Made by a program: the position numbers and the translations under genes | Notes under the pieces: model-generated | Seen by the model: the letters and a program-made list of their open reading frames with translations, nothing else | Databases searched by the model: none | Told to the model about the DNA's origin: nothing | DNA from: Rhypophila decipiens | Taxonomy: Eukaryota > Ascomycota > Sordariomycetes > Sordariales > Naviculisporaceae | Direction: 5' to 3' | Length of the DNA: 38,279 bases | NCBI GenBank assembly: GCA_033297075.1 | Contig: MU858313.1 | Location: 1-38,279, forward strand | Shown: piece by piece, positions 1-10,110 of the stretch | How the letters are laid out: each line of letters begins with the position of its first letter | Numbering within the stretch: position 1 is the first letter of the stretch

Positions 1-793
1 GAACTCGGAACCTCAAGGTAATCAAGTCTAATGTAACGATCGTGACATACCACACCACTACGTAACATAGCCCAAAAGAGCAACTAGACTTGATTTGAAG
101 ATCCAATCAAGTAAATGGTATGTATAGTACGTATGAGGGTGTATAGGGTGGTTGTTCCTCTATACGATCCTCACACACACGGCCACACCGGGTCCAGCTT
201 CGCTACCACGATCGAGTCCTTAAACAACACTCACCTAGGAATCGGCCAGGCTTCTTCCGTTTGGCCGGACCGCACGCTACAACTACATTATCAAAGTAAA
301 CATAAGGTACTCTCTTTCTATCGGCATACCTCTCGGCATCAACCCCCATTTACATTCACAATGTGCTAGTACTACTGCAGCGGTAATAATGACATCTAGA
401 AATACTCACAGAATTGCCAACTTGAAACTTGTTTTGCAAACGTTGTAAGAGCTATCCGCGATCTTGATATGGGTCAGGGTTGCCTGGACGTAGAAGGGCG
501 AAGTTCGTAATACAAGGTACAAGGACTGAAGGCCTAAGCCCAGCGAACCTACTAAGCCTGCCTTCTCGTTAGCAGCTAACCTGTTCGCTTTATATGGGCA
601 TAGATCGTCAAAGGTACGATATAAGAAAGTCGCATCAATCACGGTTCGAGTTAGCCTCCTCTTTGCTGTAGAATACTAGACATCTAGTGTAGTGTGTATA
701 TACAAGGTGTGCCAGCATCTGAAATGTTAGTGCAAACCGGGGGTTTTGTGTGTGGCTTGCGTGCGAGAACCCTTGTCCGCGCTAACACTTGAA
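1..793. other. no supported gene
   Basis: Short open frames exist on both strands, but none has a convincing codon pattern, domain or splice structure. I see no repeat or RNA gene here. Confidence 0.5.
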
Positions 794-1658
794 ATGCCTG
801 CGAAGGTGTAGGTAAATCATTCTAAAGTCACACCACGACGTCACCCTGACGACCACCCCGACAAGACCAAACAAAACAATTGACAATCTTCACAGGGTTG
901 GAAAAATGCGGTCCATGACAACGAACTCACCGCCAATACCAACAATGCCGAACACAAGCGAAATCTCCCAAGCGAGGCCGAGCGCGCCGTGCCACCGCCG
1001 TCAACAAAGAAAGCAAAACTGCCCCTAGCAGCCGAGATGCCGCCGCCCACCACGCTTGAGGAGGCAATCAAGATCATCGACATGTTCAAGACGGAGCAAG
1101 CCGCGCTCGTCAAACACATCTCCAAGACGGACACGAACATTCTCAATGCCCCTCCCAACATCAAGGCCCTTATGCGGCAGGGTGAAGAGGGTGTCTCGGT
1201 TGTCGTCACCGCGATCCACAGGAATATGGAACGTGAAGCACAGGAGCTCGAAGAGAAAATGGAAGCCGCGGGTTTCAAGCGTGGCGCTGTCACCTCGGAC
1301 GACTTTAGTGAAGCAATGTTTCCGTATATCGCTGAGATAAGCAATCTTATTGATGGGAACAACGGCGACGAGCTCACGAGACTGCGGGCGGGATATGAGC
1401 TCTTGTTCAGTCTCAAGGACTGTTCGCAGCGTGACCCCGGTGAATATGTTTGAGGACGACCGCCCGTCCGACGCGCCTGCGGATGAGCTTTTGAGTGACG
1501 TTATAAGGAGAAGGAAGGCTGCCGGAGATTTTTGGGAGTGGGAGAGGGATTTGAAGTCCCTTGAACAAGAGGCAAAAAGCAACGAAGGCTACGGGATTGA
1601 GCCCTGGTTTCCGAAGTCAGTCGAGGCTCTTTCTGCTCTTGGTCCAGTTCTGAGGTGA
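794..1658 (+). pseudogene. conserved-looking hypothetical protein, broken by one frameshift
   Basis: I do not recognise the family. A GC3-rich frame runs from the in-frame TGA at 881 to about 1427. It encodes a Pro/Lys-rich leader and then an alpha-helical domain starting near LEEAIKIIDMF, with PPNIKALMRQGEEGVS and a charged EREAQELEEKMEAAGFKRG helix. Near 1427 (around GACTGTTCGCAGCG) the coding signal jumps by one base into the frame ending at 1658, which carries MFEDDRPSDAPADELL and GYGIEPWFPKSVEALS. One extra base explains the shift, because no intron of realistic length fits. The start is uncertain. ATG 794 could join through an intron at 806-895 (GT...CTGAC...CACAG), giving four codons and then the long exon, but the donor is poor. 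It may be a decayed gene or an intact one with an assembly error. Confidence 0.5.
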
Positions 1659-1955
1659 CGACGATGATGCATAGAATGGAAAATTCAAGATGGGATTCGA
1701 TAAATCATGGTAGAGGTTGGGGAGTGAAGCAAATCTCACCCTTGATCCTGGAGTCTAACTGAGAGAATTGAGGTCGCTCCAGGCTTGATTAGGACTCAAG
1801 ATAAAAGCTTGCTATTCTATATGCTCCATTTACCTGTATGCCCAATACAACTCTATTCACTTTCGTTTTGGATATGCTGGGTGGCTATTCTTGCCCTCAC
1901 AAAGTAGAAATAAGGTGAGGCACACTGAGGTGAGGTTATTTCCGGGACGGGCCAG

Positions 1956-2149
1956 GCCGCCGATCCGGAGTGGGGCCGCCCGCCCGTCCGCCACGATGTC
2001 GGGGTGTCATTCACAAACGGGAAGGGTCCCGAGGTGTGGGATGATCGGCTTGCGCGAGCCTTGCGAGGTTACATCATGGAACAATTCGCCAGAACAAGAA
2101 CGGAGGAAAGGTCGAACTTGAGGAATTCATGCGGAAGTCGTTTCAGTAA
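1956..2149 (+). pseudogene. C-terminal gene fragment with a frameshift
   Basis: A readable protein segment runs from about 1956 (DPEWGRPPVRHDVG, then VSFTNGKGPEVWDDRLARAL and GYIMEQFARTRTEE). It continues in another frame as KVELEEFMRKSFQ and stops at 2147-2149. The shift is at 2107-2109, where GAGGAAAGGTC looks like GAGGAAAAGGTC minus one A. Stops upstream in all frames mean only a C-terminal piece survives. The family is not recognised. Confidence 0.35.
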
Positions 2150-4287
2150 TGTGGACCATTGCTTTTCGTTCGCTGCGGTCTTTTGTTGTTAACTAGTTGT
2201 GCTTTTTACACTAGAAACTACACCATTGTCGTGCCATTGCTGCACTGGTAAGGGGGTTTGCTGCAGCCTGCACCATGTGTATTGTGTTCAGATCGTGAAA
2301 GACCTCCGCTGTAAGAGAGATGGCGGGGGTGGCGACGCTATCAAGCTTAGGAAGGCTGTTGGCTTGTAGCACTGCATGAGCGTTTTTCTGCTTACCTCCA
2401 CAAATCTCACCATCTGCATCACAAACAGTGAGGTACGGTTGTTCTATGAATGTCGATTGGAAGGATAGATCTGGCGTGGAGCGTGTATCCATGCCAAACC
2501 GGCTGACTGGGCAAACAAACAAAGGCTTGCAAAGGATGCTTTCACATGCTGTGATTCGATCAGCCTTAAGAGGTGTCACGAACGCACAGTGGAAGGATCG
2601 TCCAACTGTTGAACGGTAGAACCGCCCCTTTTTGTGGGCCAATTAGCCCCACTTACTGCACCACGTAAAACTCTGTTTTACGTGGCAGTCAGAGCTCTTA
2701 GAACCACATACAGATCACGAATACAGCACTTTTATCGCCCTCAATTGACTGCCCGCCCGGGGATCATGCCCCAGATCCGACCCCACCACGATATGCCAAA
2801 CGGGAAGAAGACAAGCCAAACGTTCATGATGAAGCGGCGGCGCAGTTTTGGCTGAGCTATTGGCCCCTGGCTGGACTGTTTGCGCATTGACGGAGGAGGC
2901 ACTGTGATTTTGCGATGCCTATGATACCGGTAAGTTGACATGTCGGACGGCAATGGCGGCGGTGAACTTTTGACATCACACCACAAGACCTGTCACTCGC
3001 CATCATGGGAATTCACCAACTGCGGAACGATTGGCGGAATCAGGAGAGCAGCCCTTTTACGGATGCCCAGGCACAAGCCCGATGCCAAGGGTGCCACGCG
3101 TGAATAAGGGGGCAACCAACAGGTGGTCTCTTTTTGTGCACGAACCCTTTTCCATCACTCCGATTCCGTGGTTTCAAGACTTGTCGTCGAACTTGCGTTT
3201 TCTGCCCACCACAAAATTGTCATCGGCACCGTCTGACGGCAAAAAGAGACAACCATCCCGATTGACGCAGGCACGGACCTCTTGATATCTTGCGCGATCA
3301 CGGGATGGGCACATGAACAAGAAGAAAAAGAAAGGAGGACAACGAGATCCCAAGTTCCCAACCCCCTTTTCCTGGGAACAAGCGTCGTTCGAAGAAGAAA
3401 AGCCCCAGATCGCTCCCCAGAGTCTCCACTGACTTGTTCGTTTCTCTTTGTTTTCCTGGTATCAACTCCACCGCTGCGGAGCAACTAGTCTGGGATCCAT
3501 TTTGGTTCCAAATGTTTTGCTGGGACGGTTCGGTTCCAACTTGGGGGTAATCTCCGCCAGAGGAATAAAAGATGACGAGAGCTGCTACATATATCGTGCC
3601 CAATATACGTATAAAGGAGGGTATAACAACAACCAACAATTCGTAATTTTTTGTAGTGCATGGCAGACCGGGAGGTTTCATCCAGGCTCTTTGTTCAAGT
3701 GATTCAGGGGCCGTCACCTTCTGTGTCTGCGCCTAGAAACGCGCTATCGCCAAAGAGGCTCCCACACTGCATGCAGCATGGCCCGCCCGGGCACCTTCCC
3801 AAGCTGCCCAGCTAATTAACGCCCCTGCCCCTACCTTTGACTAAAAGTAGCCCATCGAATCACAGGGTCCGAATCAATGGACCAATGAATCAATTGTTGG
3901 CGCCAGTTGATCAGCCGAACCACAATTCAGCACATCCAATCCACATGGGACAGAGGGAAGGGAAGAAAAAAATAAGGAAGGGTCAAAGGAGGTGACAGAG
4001 AAGCTGGAGGTTCGGTTCGGCAGACGCATCCTCTTTACACGTTATCCACGCGCCGACCTGCCGCTTCCAAGTCATCTTTGCGTGGTGTTTGTTTCGGGGG
4101 CACAGAGCACACACCGATACCTTACTCGTCCAGGTACAGTACAGCTCTTGGATGCGATTGTGATTGCTCCCAATTCTTACACGTTTTACTTATTCTTTAC
4201 CCCGTACGGTTCAATTTTATTGCATCGATTTTATTTCTTCTTTTGAGACGTCTTTGACTTACCCCAGGTTCTTCCAGCTCCGTGTGC
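2150..4287. other. long non-coding stretch, promoter side of the Sec7 gene
   Basis: About 2.1 kb without a supported gene. It contains a perfect hairpin at 2661-2685. Closer to the Sec7 gene there are CCAAT-type motifs near 3880-3890 (ATGGACCAATGAATCAATTG) and pyrimidine-rich leader sequence at about 4180-4350. The open frames seen here look like chance frames. Confidence 0.5.
2661..2685. repeat. perfect 11-bp inverted repeat (hairpin)
   Basis: Arms CCACGTAAAAC and GTTTTACGTGG are exact reverse complements separated by TCT. As RNA or single-stranded DNA this would be an 11-bp stem with a three-base loop. No adjacent gene explains it as a terminator. Confidence 0.8.
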
Positions 4288-4380
4288 ATGGCGTCAATAG
4301 CACACGCCTGTGCAACTTGGCAATTTCCTTTTCGTCCGTTGTCGCTCAGCCCAAAATCCGTCTGCCTTGTGAAGTCTTAG
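4288..4380 (+). promoter_or_regulatory. upstream ORF (30 codons) in the leader of the Sec7 gene
   Basis: ATG at 4288 opens a 30-codon frame that stops with TAG at 4378-4380, nine bases before the main ATG at 4390. If the leader is transcribed unspliced, this uORF would sit directly before the start and could restrain translation. The transcription start and any leader intron cannot be seen from sequence alone. Confidence 0.35.
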
Positions 4381-4389
4381 GACGTTACA

Positions 4390-7300
4390 ATGGACTCGCC
4401 CGACTCGGTAACGGGGTACCGCGACCACAGGCGCAAGCCCGAGCTCAACATCAACACGTCGGCCTCGGCTGGCAACCTAAGAAGTCGAGACAGGGAAAGG
4501 GAACGGGAGAGGGAGCGTGATAGAGAAAGAGACCGGGACAGCATGCCCCAAACCCCTCCAGATCGAGTGCCGCCCGCGCCGTCCAAGGGAAAAGGTACAT
4601 CTGCGTCTGGGGGCCGGGCGCTTAGGGTGCCGACAAGCACAACACGGGATGCCGCCGACATGGAGTCGTTTCTCGAAAGCTTAACGCCCGTCGACGTACC
4701 CATGCCTATGCCCATGCTGAACTCTCCTCGCGACAAAATTAACGACCGCCCCGATCCTCGTTCGAACCCTCGCGACTCTCATGACCTCTCACTCTCGCCT
4801 CGTCAAGTGACACGGGACTCACTCGTCGCCAACATGCTTCTCTCGCTAGACCAGCTCTCGATGGGCCAGATCGACGGCAGCTTCGGTGGTGGTGGTGGTA
4901 GCGGACCGAGGACGAATTATGGCGAATCTACCTACTCGTACGGCGACGACGACCGCCGTGCCATGACATTCAGCAACTTTAGCTCGCGCACAACTCGGCC
5001 GAACACCAATGGCCATGGATACTCGTACAGTTCGGATCTGGAAGGGGCAGACGATGCGAGCAGAGTGTCGAGTCAACCATCGCGTGGACGTCGCAGCAAC
5101 AGCAGCTCGGGCTTCCAGTCGAGCCTCGGGCGTATTAATAGCATGCGCGAGGTGAGCCACCAGCGGAGCATTCCCGGCACGCCGAGACATCTCCACTCCA
5201 GGGGCCGAAAGGGGAGCAAAAGTAGTAGCACGAATAGTATTGATGCCGGCTACGCGCAGGTTTTGAGCAGCCAGCGCTGGGCCCGTGGCATCGGCGGAAG
5301 ATCCTCGAGTTTCGATTACGGCGAAACCCGGTCGACAACGGCGCCGCCTACCGGTACTGCCACCATGAGCTCACAATCACCATGGCACATCGAATTCTCC
5401 AAGTCCTTCTTCGATAATAACAACGACGAGTACGAGGCAGCGCCGACACCGACGGTTCCCGGCGGTCCCCGAAGACTGGCGACCGTGCCCTCGATGCCCG
5501 TCATGCCACCCCCGGAGCCAAAGTCCCCCAAGCTGTCGTCACTCGAACGACGGCGGAGTACAAGGTCCTCCAAGAGTGCCACGGTTGGACGCAAGAGTGA
5601 CCCGAAACACAAGGACGCCCGCGACGCCCCACCAATGCCCGCTTTCGAACTCGACTCGGCCCCGGCACCCTTGGTCGGCTATGAGAAGTCCAAGGAGGCC
5701 ATAGCCGCGCCGGCGACGCAGCCCAAAGAGAAGCAAGGTTTCTTCCGCAGGATGTTTGGGTCGAGCAAGACGAGCTTTTTGGGCGGCTCATCATCGCCGC
5801 AGCCATCTCCTGCATCTATTGATACCTCTGCCAGCCGAGCTGGCTCCCAGTCCAAGCCGCCTTCTCGCGATTCGCAACACCAACACGGTGCGGCACACAC
5901 TCTGCAGAAGAAGACGTCGTCCTTCTTTCGAAGGAGGAAGCAATCCATTAGCGATGCCGAACCCCCACCGATACCTACTGTCCCGGCAGTGCCGCCAACG
6001 AACAAACTGCCAATTCCGAAATTCGATGCGAACCCGCCGAAGCCAGAGCCCAGTCCCGTCACCAGCCTGCGGAGGGCTATGGACCCGTTCTTGCAAAACA
6101 GCCCTACTACTCCGACTCGGGCCACTCCAGGTAGCCATCCACTTGCCTCGTTCGAGCCTGCTCCAGACTCCAGCCCGGCTGGCGATACACGGCCGTCAAC
6201 GCCGCCCCCCAACGGAAGCGATACCGAGCGCCGGCGCCATACCAGAGGATTCTCTCCCGATTACACACCTGACCCGAAAGCAGTGATTCGTCCTGTTCGC
6301 CCAGATTCAGCCGACGAGGCTGAAGTCATGGGACCCCCATTGATCAATACTCCTAGTCGTCAGCCTCCAGAACCCCCTGCCCAATCACCGCCACGGTCGT
6401 TCCTTCAAGATAATAGTGATAGTGAGGACAGTCCAAAGCGCCTAAGAAAACCTCAACCAACCCCGGTCCGAAACGAGGGCGGCTTGAAGCCCGTGATGGA
6501 GTCGGACAAGCGAAGAAGATCACCATCGCCCACTGTTTCAAAGTCCAAGAGCTCTCCCAACTTGGGTCGTTCGCGGGAAGAACTACGCGCATCCATGCGG
6601 GCGGATTCCAAGCTGTCTCCGTCATCGAGCCAGTTTAATGAGTCAAGAGACTCGAACAATCTGGGTCTTCCAATTGAAGGCACCGAGGGAAGCATTCACA
6701 AGGCCGGTTCGAGGCTGCCGAGTCTGAATATCGTCAGTGCCGAACCTAGCCCCAGCGGTCCACGAACAGGTGATTCGCTCAATCACTCGGGCGACTCTAT
6801 CGACGAGCCTCACTTTGTGATTGGTGACCCTACTGAGGATGACCGGCAGAAAGCCAAGAAGATCTTTGATGGCGACGAGGAGTACCTCTCCAGGGATCGT
6901 GCGGCTGCTTGGATGGGAGAGGAAGGGACAGTGAGACAGCGGACTCTCCGCGCCTACATGGATCTCTATGACTTTGAGAACCAGACCATCGTCAGCAGTC
7001 TTCGGTCCCTATGCCAGCGGCTATTGTTGAGGGCCGAGACGCAGCAGGTTGATCGGATCCTGGTCGCTTTCTCCAAGCGATGGTGCGACTGCAATCCCAA
7101 CCATGGCTTCAAGACATCTGGTAGGTTTCGTCAGAACAGCAGCAGCCGAGATATTTCAGATAAAACAGCTAACGCCAATACAGACGTCATCCATACCATC
7201 TGCTACTCCATTATCCTGCTCAATACCGACTTGCACATGGCGGATATTGAACACAAAATGACGCGCAGCCAGTTCATCAAGAACACCATGACTACCATCC

Positions 7301-9402
7301 GGCAAGCAGTTGAGGACTCGATTCCCGAGGCTTATGAACGGCCGAGCATCCTTCCTGGGAGAGGAAGTATCTTAGGCGAGCCTGATGGGCGGACATCGCT
7401 TGAACATGAATATAGGCACAATAGTTTCCGGGCCTCCTTCAAGCCGCCTCCACGACCTGGATCCGCACTCGGCATGTTTTCCGACCGCCAAGCAGATCAT
7501 CACGAGACCTCGGGACCACTGGTCAGGGCGCCCTTTGAGGGTTCCATCAGGGGCTGGGAGTCGCAAGTCGAGATGGTTCTCAAAGACATTTATTCTTCCA
7601 TCCGGGATGACTGCCTGCCACTGTTTGGCGGTGCCGAACAGAGCCTTCACCCGAACCCCAACGGCCTCTCGGTCATGGGTATGCTAAAGAGAAGCCCCAG
7701 TGTGCTCAGCAAAGCACCATCCGAAGGAGTTACATCGACCCGGGGTAGGATTCCCGAGTCTATCAAGGCGAACTCGTCGCGGTGGAACTCCAAGAGCCGC
7801 TCCCGGCCACGCGGTTTCGGCACTGGATTTTCGTCCAGCCGCACTAGTTTTGACGATGGCACCTCAGTCTGGAGCCCAACCGAGTCCTCGGCCACGTGGA
7901 GCAAGGCATCGCTGGGTAGAACCCACACGTCCATGTCTATGGACTCGTTTGGCTCGTCGTATCCTCGTGGCGACTACCATCAGTCGATTGGGTTTGCCAA
8001 CGCTCTCAGCCAAGCCATCATTCGCGAAGACAACACACTCGACACACCTCCACGCACAGAGGAGATGAAGAGTGAGCAGATGATGGAAGACGACTCGCTA
8101 GAGCTCGCTGGCCCTCCGTGGATCAAGGAAGGAATCGTCACACACAAGCACCATCTCGACGGCATTGACAAGCGGGCTAAGGACCGCAATTGGACTGAAG
8201 TATTCGCCGTCATCCAGAAGGGCACTCTGAGCTTGTTTTCCTTCGCCCCGAATAAATCCATGCGTAACAAGGGACGGTTACGAGGACACTTGGGCGGCGG
8301 AATCGCGAAAGGGGCAGTGGTTGGTGGCGGTAACTGGCAAGAGAATGCCACGAATCTGGGCACCTTCTCTTTGCGGCAAACACTCGCCTCTGCACTCCCT
8401 CCGCCCGGATACTCGCGATCACGTCCTCATGTCTGGGCACTCTCGCTCCCTACCGGCGCGGTGCATCTCTTCCAGGTCGGAACTCCCGAGATCAGCAAGG
8501 AATTCGTCAGCACGGCCAACTACTGGGGCGCCCGGCTCAGCACACACCCTCTTGTAGGCGGTGTTTCCAACATCGAGTATGGCTGGAGCGACGCCATCAT
8601 CAACAATGCCCTGGTAAACGCCATCAATGACAGCAACTCCAACCTGCCCGCTCGACCAGGAACTTCGATGAGCAACCGCAAGGGCGGCCATTCTCGCCCC
8701 GGCAGCGATGCCAACGCCGCAGCAGTCGTCGCCTCGATGGGCCGCTCGTCGATGCAAAGCAGGAGCAGCATGCGCAGCTCGAGCTTCGACTTTGCCCTCA
8801 ACCGCCCCGGCAGCGGAAGTTCTGGGGTGCTAGGCAATATTGGCGCTGCCACTTTACCCTCCCGCCATGGCCATGGCCACGGTCACAAGTTACCCGGTGA
8901 TCGTATCCACATTGCCGAATGGACACCGCCGACACAGAGCATGCGACCGAGCAACTTTTCCGAGCAGGAACAGAGAGAGGCATTGCTGAATTATGTGCGT
9001 ACCATCGAGGAGGAACTGACGGCGCATAATCAGCTGAGAAGCCCCATGTTGTTGGCTTTTACTCCGCGGAGTAGCAATGCTGTGAAAGCCATGGCCAATT
9101 GGGAGAGGAAGAGCGAGTATCTGCTAAGGGAGATTGTCAAGTTCCGCACCTATGTCGATTGTCTGTCTGCTGCGGGGCAGAGGAAGGCTGAGATTTATGC
9201 CGAGAGGGAGACGGCTAGACGGGCGTTGCGCGGGGAGGATGTTGAGAGTGATCATGAGGAGCATGACGAAGAGGGGGATGCGACCATCTTGGAGGACGAC
9301 ATTGCCGAGGAGGAGAAGAAAGAAGAAGAAGACATGGGGAAGGGGAAGGGGATTGAGAAGGATGCGGTTGTAGAGGTTACGAGCAGTCTTGTTGCTGCTT
9401 AG
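4390..9402 (+). CDS. syt1: Sec7- and PH-domain guanine-nucleotide exchange factor (Syt1-like)
   Basis: Two exons, 4390-7120 and 7184-9402, give 1,649 residues. The 63-nt intron has donor GTAGGT, branch GCTAAC and acceptor ATACAG. Removing it restores TSDVIHTICYSIILLNTDLH, the standard second Sec7 motif. The first ~800 residues are disordered and Ser/Pro/Arg-rich, with an Arg-Glu/Arg-Asp repeat near residues 35-55. The Sec7 domain lies at about 815-945. Its catalytic glutamate is probably E883 in LRAETQQVDRIL, and LLNTDLH is at 922-928. A PH domain follows at about 1223-1365 (IKEGIVTHKHHLDGIDKRAK). The C-terminus has a helical segment and an acidic-lysine tail. Known role of the family: Sec7 domains load GTP on Arf-type GTPases, and yeast Syt1 (same Sec7-PH order) acts on Arl1 at the Golgi. 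Assignment to Syt1 rather than another Sec7-PH protein is inference. Confidence 0.9.
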   Translation: MDSPDSVTGYRDHRRKPELNINTSASAGNLRSRDRERERERERDRERDRDSMPQTPPDRVPPAPSKGKGTSASGGRALRVPTSTTRDAADMESFLESLTPVDVPMPMPMLNSPRDKINDRPDPRSNPRDSHDLSLSPRQVTRDSLVANMLLSLDQLSMGQIDGSFGGGGGSGPRTNYGESTYSYGDDDRRAMTFSNFSSRTTRPNTNGHGYSYSSDLEGADDASRVSSQPSRGRRSNSSSGFQSSLGRINSMREVSHQRSIPGTPRHLHSRGRKGSKSSSTNSIDAGYAQVLSSQRWARGIGGRSSSFDYGETRSTTAPPTGTATMSSQSPWHIEFSKSFFDNNNDEYEAAPTPTVPGGPRRLATVPSMPVMPPPEPKSPKLSSLERRRSTRSSKSATVGRKSDPKHKDARDAPPMPAFELDSAPAPLVGYEKSKEAIAAPATQPKEKQGFFRRMFGSSKTSFLGGSSSPQPSPASIDTSASRAGSQSKPPSRDSQHQHGAAHTLQKKTSSFFRRRKQSISDAEPPPIPTVPAVPPTNKLPIPKFDANPPKPEPSPVTSLRRAMDPFLQNSPTTPTRATPGSHPLASFEPAPDSSPAGDTRPSTPPPNGSDTERRRHTRGFSPDYTPDPKAVIRPVRPDSADEAEVMGPPLINTPSRQPPEPPAQSPPRSFLQDNSDSEDSPKRLRKPQPTPVRNEGGLKPVMESDKRRRSPSPTVSKSKSSPNLGRSREELRASMRADSKLSPSSSQFNESRDSNNLGLPIEGTEGSIHKAGSRLPSLNIVSAEPSPSGPRTGDSLNHSGDSIDEPHFVIGDPTEDDRQKAKKIFDGDEEYLSRDRAAAWMGEEGTVRQRTLRAYMDLYDFENQTIVSSLRSLCQRLLLRAETQQVDRILVAFSKRWCDCNPNHGFKTSGRFRQNSSSRDISDKTANANTDVIHTICYSIILLNTDLHMADIEHKMTRSQFIKNTMTTIRQAVEDSIPEAYERPSILPGRGSILGEPDGRTSLEHEYRHNSFRASFKPPPRPGSALGMFSDRQADHHETSGPLVRAPFEGSIRGWESQVEMVLKDIYSSIRDDCLPLFGGAEQSLHPNPNGLSVMGMLKRSPSVLSKAPSEGVTSTRGRIPESIKANSSRWNSKSRSRPRGFGTGFSSSRTSFDDGTSVWSPTESSATWSKASLGRTHTSMSMDSFGSSYPRGDYHQSIGFANALSQAIIREDNTLDTPPRTEEMKSEQMMEDDSLELAGPPWIKEGIVTHKHHLDGIDKRAKDRNWTEVFAVIQKGTLSLFSFAPNKSMRNKGRLRGHLGGGIAKGAVVGGGNWQENATNLGTFSLRQTLASALPPPGYSRSRPHVWALSLPTGAVHLFQVGTPEISKEFVSTANYWGARLSTHPLVGGVSNIEYGWSDAIINNALVNAINDSNSNLPARPGTSMSNRKGGHSRPGSDANAAAVVASMGRSSMQSRSSMRSSSFDFALNRPGSGSSGVLGNIGAATLPSRHGHGHGHKLPGDRIHIAEWTPPTQSMRPSNFSEQEQREALLNYVRTIEEELTAHNQLRSPMLLAFTPRSSNAVKAMANWERKSEYLLREIVKFRTYVDCLSAAGQRKAEIYAERETARRALRGEDVESDHEEHDEEGDATILEDDIAEEEKKEEEDMGKGKGIEKDAVVEVTSSLVAA
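7121..7183 (+). other. in-frame 63-nt intron inside the Sec7 domain
   Basis: GTAGGT at the 5' end, GCTAAC about ten bases before the ATACAG end. The length is 21 codons with no stop, so an unspliced transcript stays open and inserts 21 residues between the catalytic glutamate and the LLNTDLH motif. Confidence 0.9.
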
Positions 9403-9943
9403 ATCCCTACCGTAACAATCATGACGAATGGCAATGGGGAAAGGGGCTGAAGTTTGCGGGACTTTGAGCCGAACTTGTCCATGGCAAACAACAAACACAA
9501 CACGTGGGATTTTGCCAATCGGCATGAAGCACGGCACATGTGTAACTTTAATTTTTTCTTTCTTGTGTGTATATTTCCTTGTAATCTTTCCAGCATATAT
9601 GTATGATGGCATCATGTTTCCCATTCTACTACGAGCAGTAGCTAGATGGGTTTCCCTTTTTTCTCTCTTTTTTCTTTACCCATATGAGCAGCATCAAAGC
9701 GAAGGACAAGCCAGTTTACCCACTGACATGGAAGTTTGGTTACTGATGACGGGGAATGACCATGGACATGGCGATAGTTTTATTCTTTTTCTTTCTATTC
9801 TTTTTCTCTCTTTCATGATCAGCATGAGTGCGGCAGTAGTATATACCATCTTTTAATACAACTTTTTTTGAGTCTCATTACATTTACCCTTTTAATACGG
9901 ACGTCTTATTTTTGCATCTATCTATCGTACTGGCGTGTTTGCT
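9403..9943. other. 3' flank of the Sec7 gene
   Basis: T-rich sequence with several oligo-T runs, consistent with a 3' UTR and end-processing region. No supported gene. Confidence 0.5.
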
Positions 9944-10110
9944 CACGTAGGTGTAAAAATGGGGTGTGATTTTAGACACTGGATACTCTGCCACTATTAC
10001 TAGTCTTTTAGGGTACTGATGACTTTCTTCTTAACAATGGACAGAGTCTTTTCAGCACTCATTCAGAATACCGACAGCAGGATTTCACACCCCATTTTTA
10101 CACCCACGTG
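9944..10110. mobile_element. MITE-like element, copy 1 (inverted relative to copies 2 and 3)
   Basis: A 26-bp terminal inverted repeat bounds 167 bp. The left end (9944-9969) starts CACGTAGGTGTAAAAATGGG. The right end (10085-10110), read backwards, starts CACGTGGGTGTAAAAATGGG; there is one mismatch. The reverse complement of the interior aligns with the interiors of copies 2 and 3. No transposase is present. A target-site duplication is not clear; CACGT is partly palindromic and blurs the border. Confidence 0.85.
10000..10062 (-). CDS. 20-codon micro-ORF inside element copy 1
   Basis: ATG at 10062 reads MSAEKTLSIVKKKVISTLKD and stops with TAG. Copy 2 holds a frame of the same design with ATG and stop at the matching places. 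Several differences are synonymous (ACT/ACC, GTC/GTG, CTA/TTA, TAG/TAA). It could be a relic exon of the parent transposon, a peptide gene, or chance. The sample is only two intact copies. Confidence 0.25.
   Translation of the reverse strand: MSAEKTLSIVKKKVISTLKD

Noticed and set aside
9428..9856. Plus-strand frame after the Sec7 gene with hydrophobic stretches
   Set aside because: The hydrophobicity comes from T-rich 3' UTR sequence; no other evidence for a gene.
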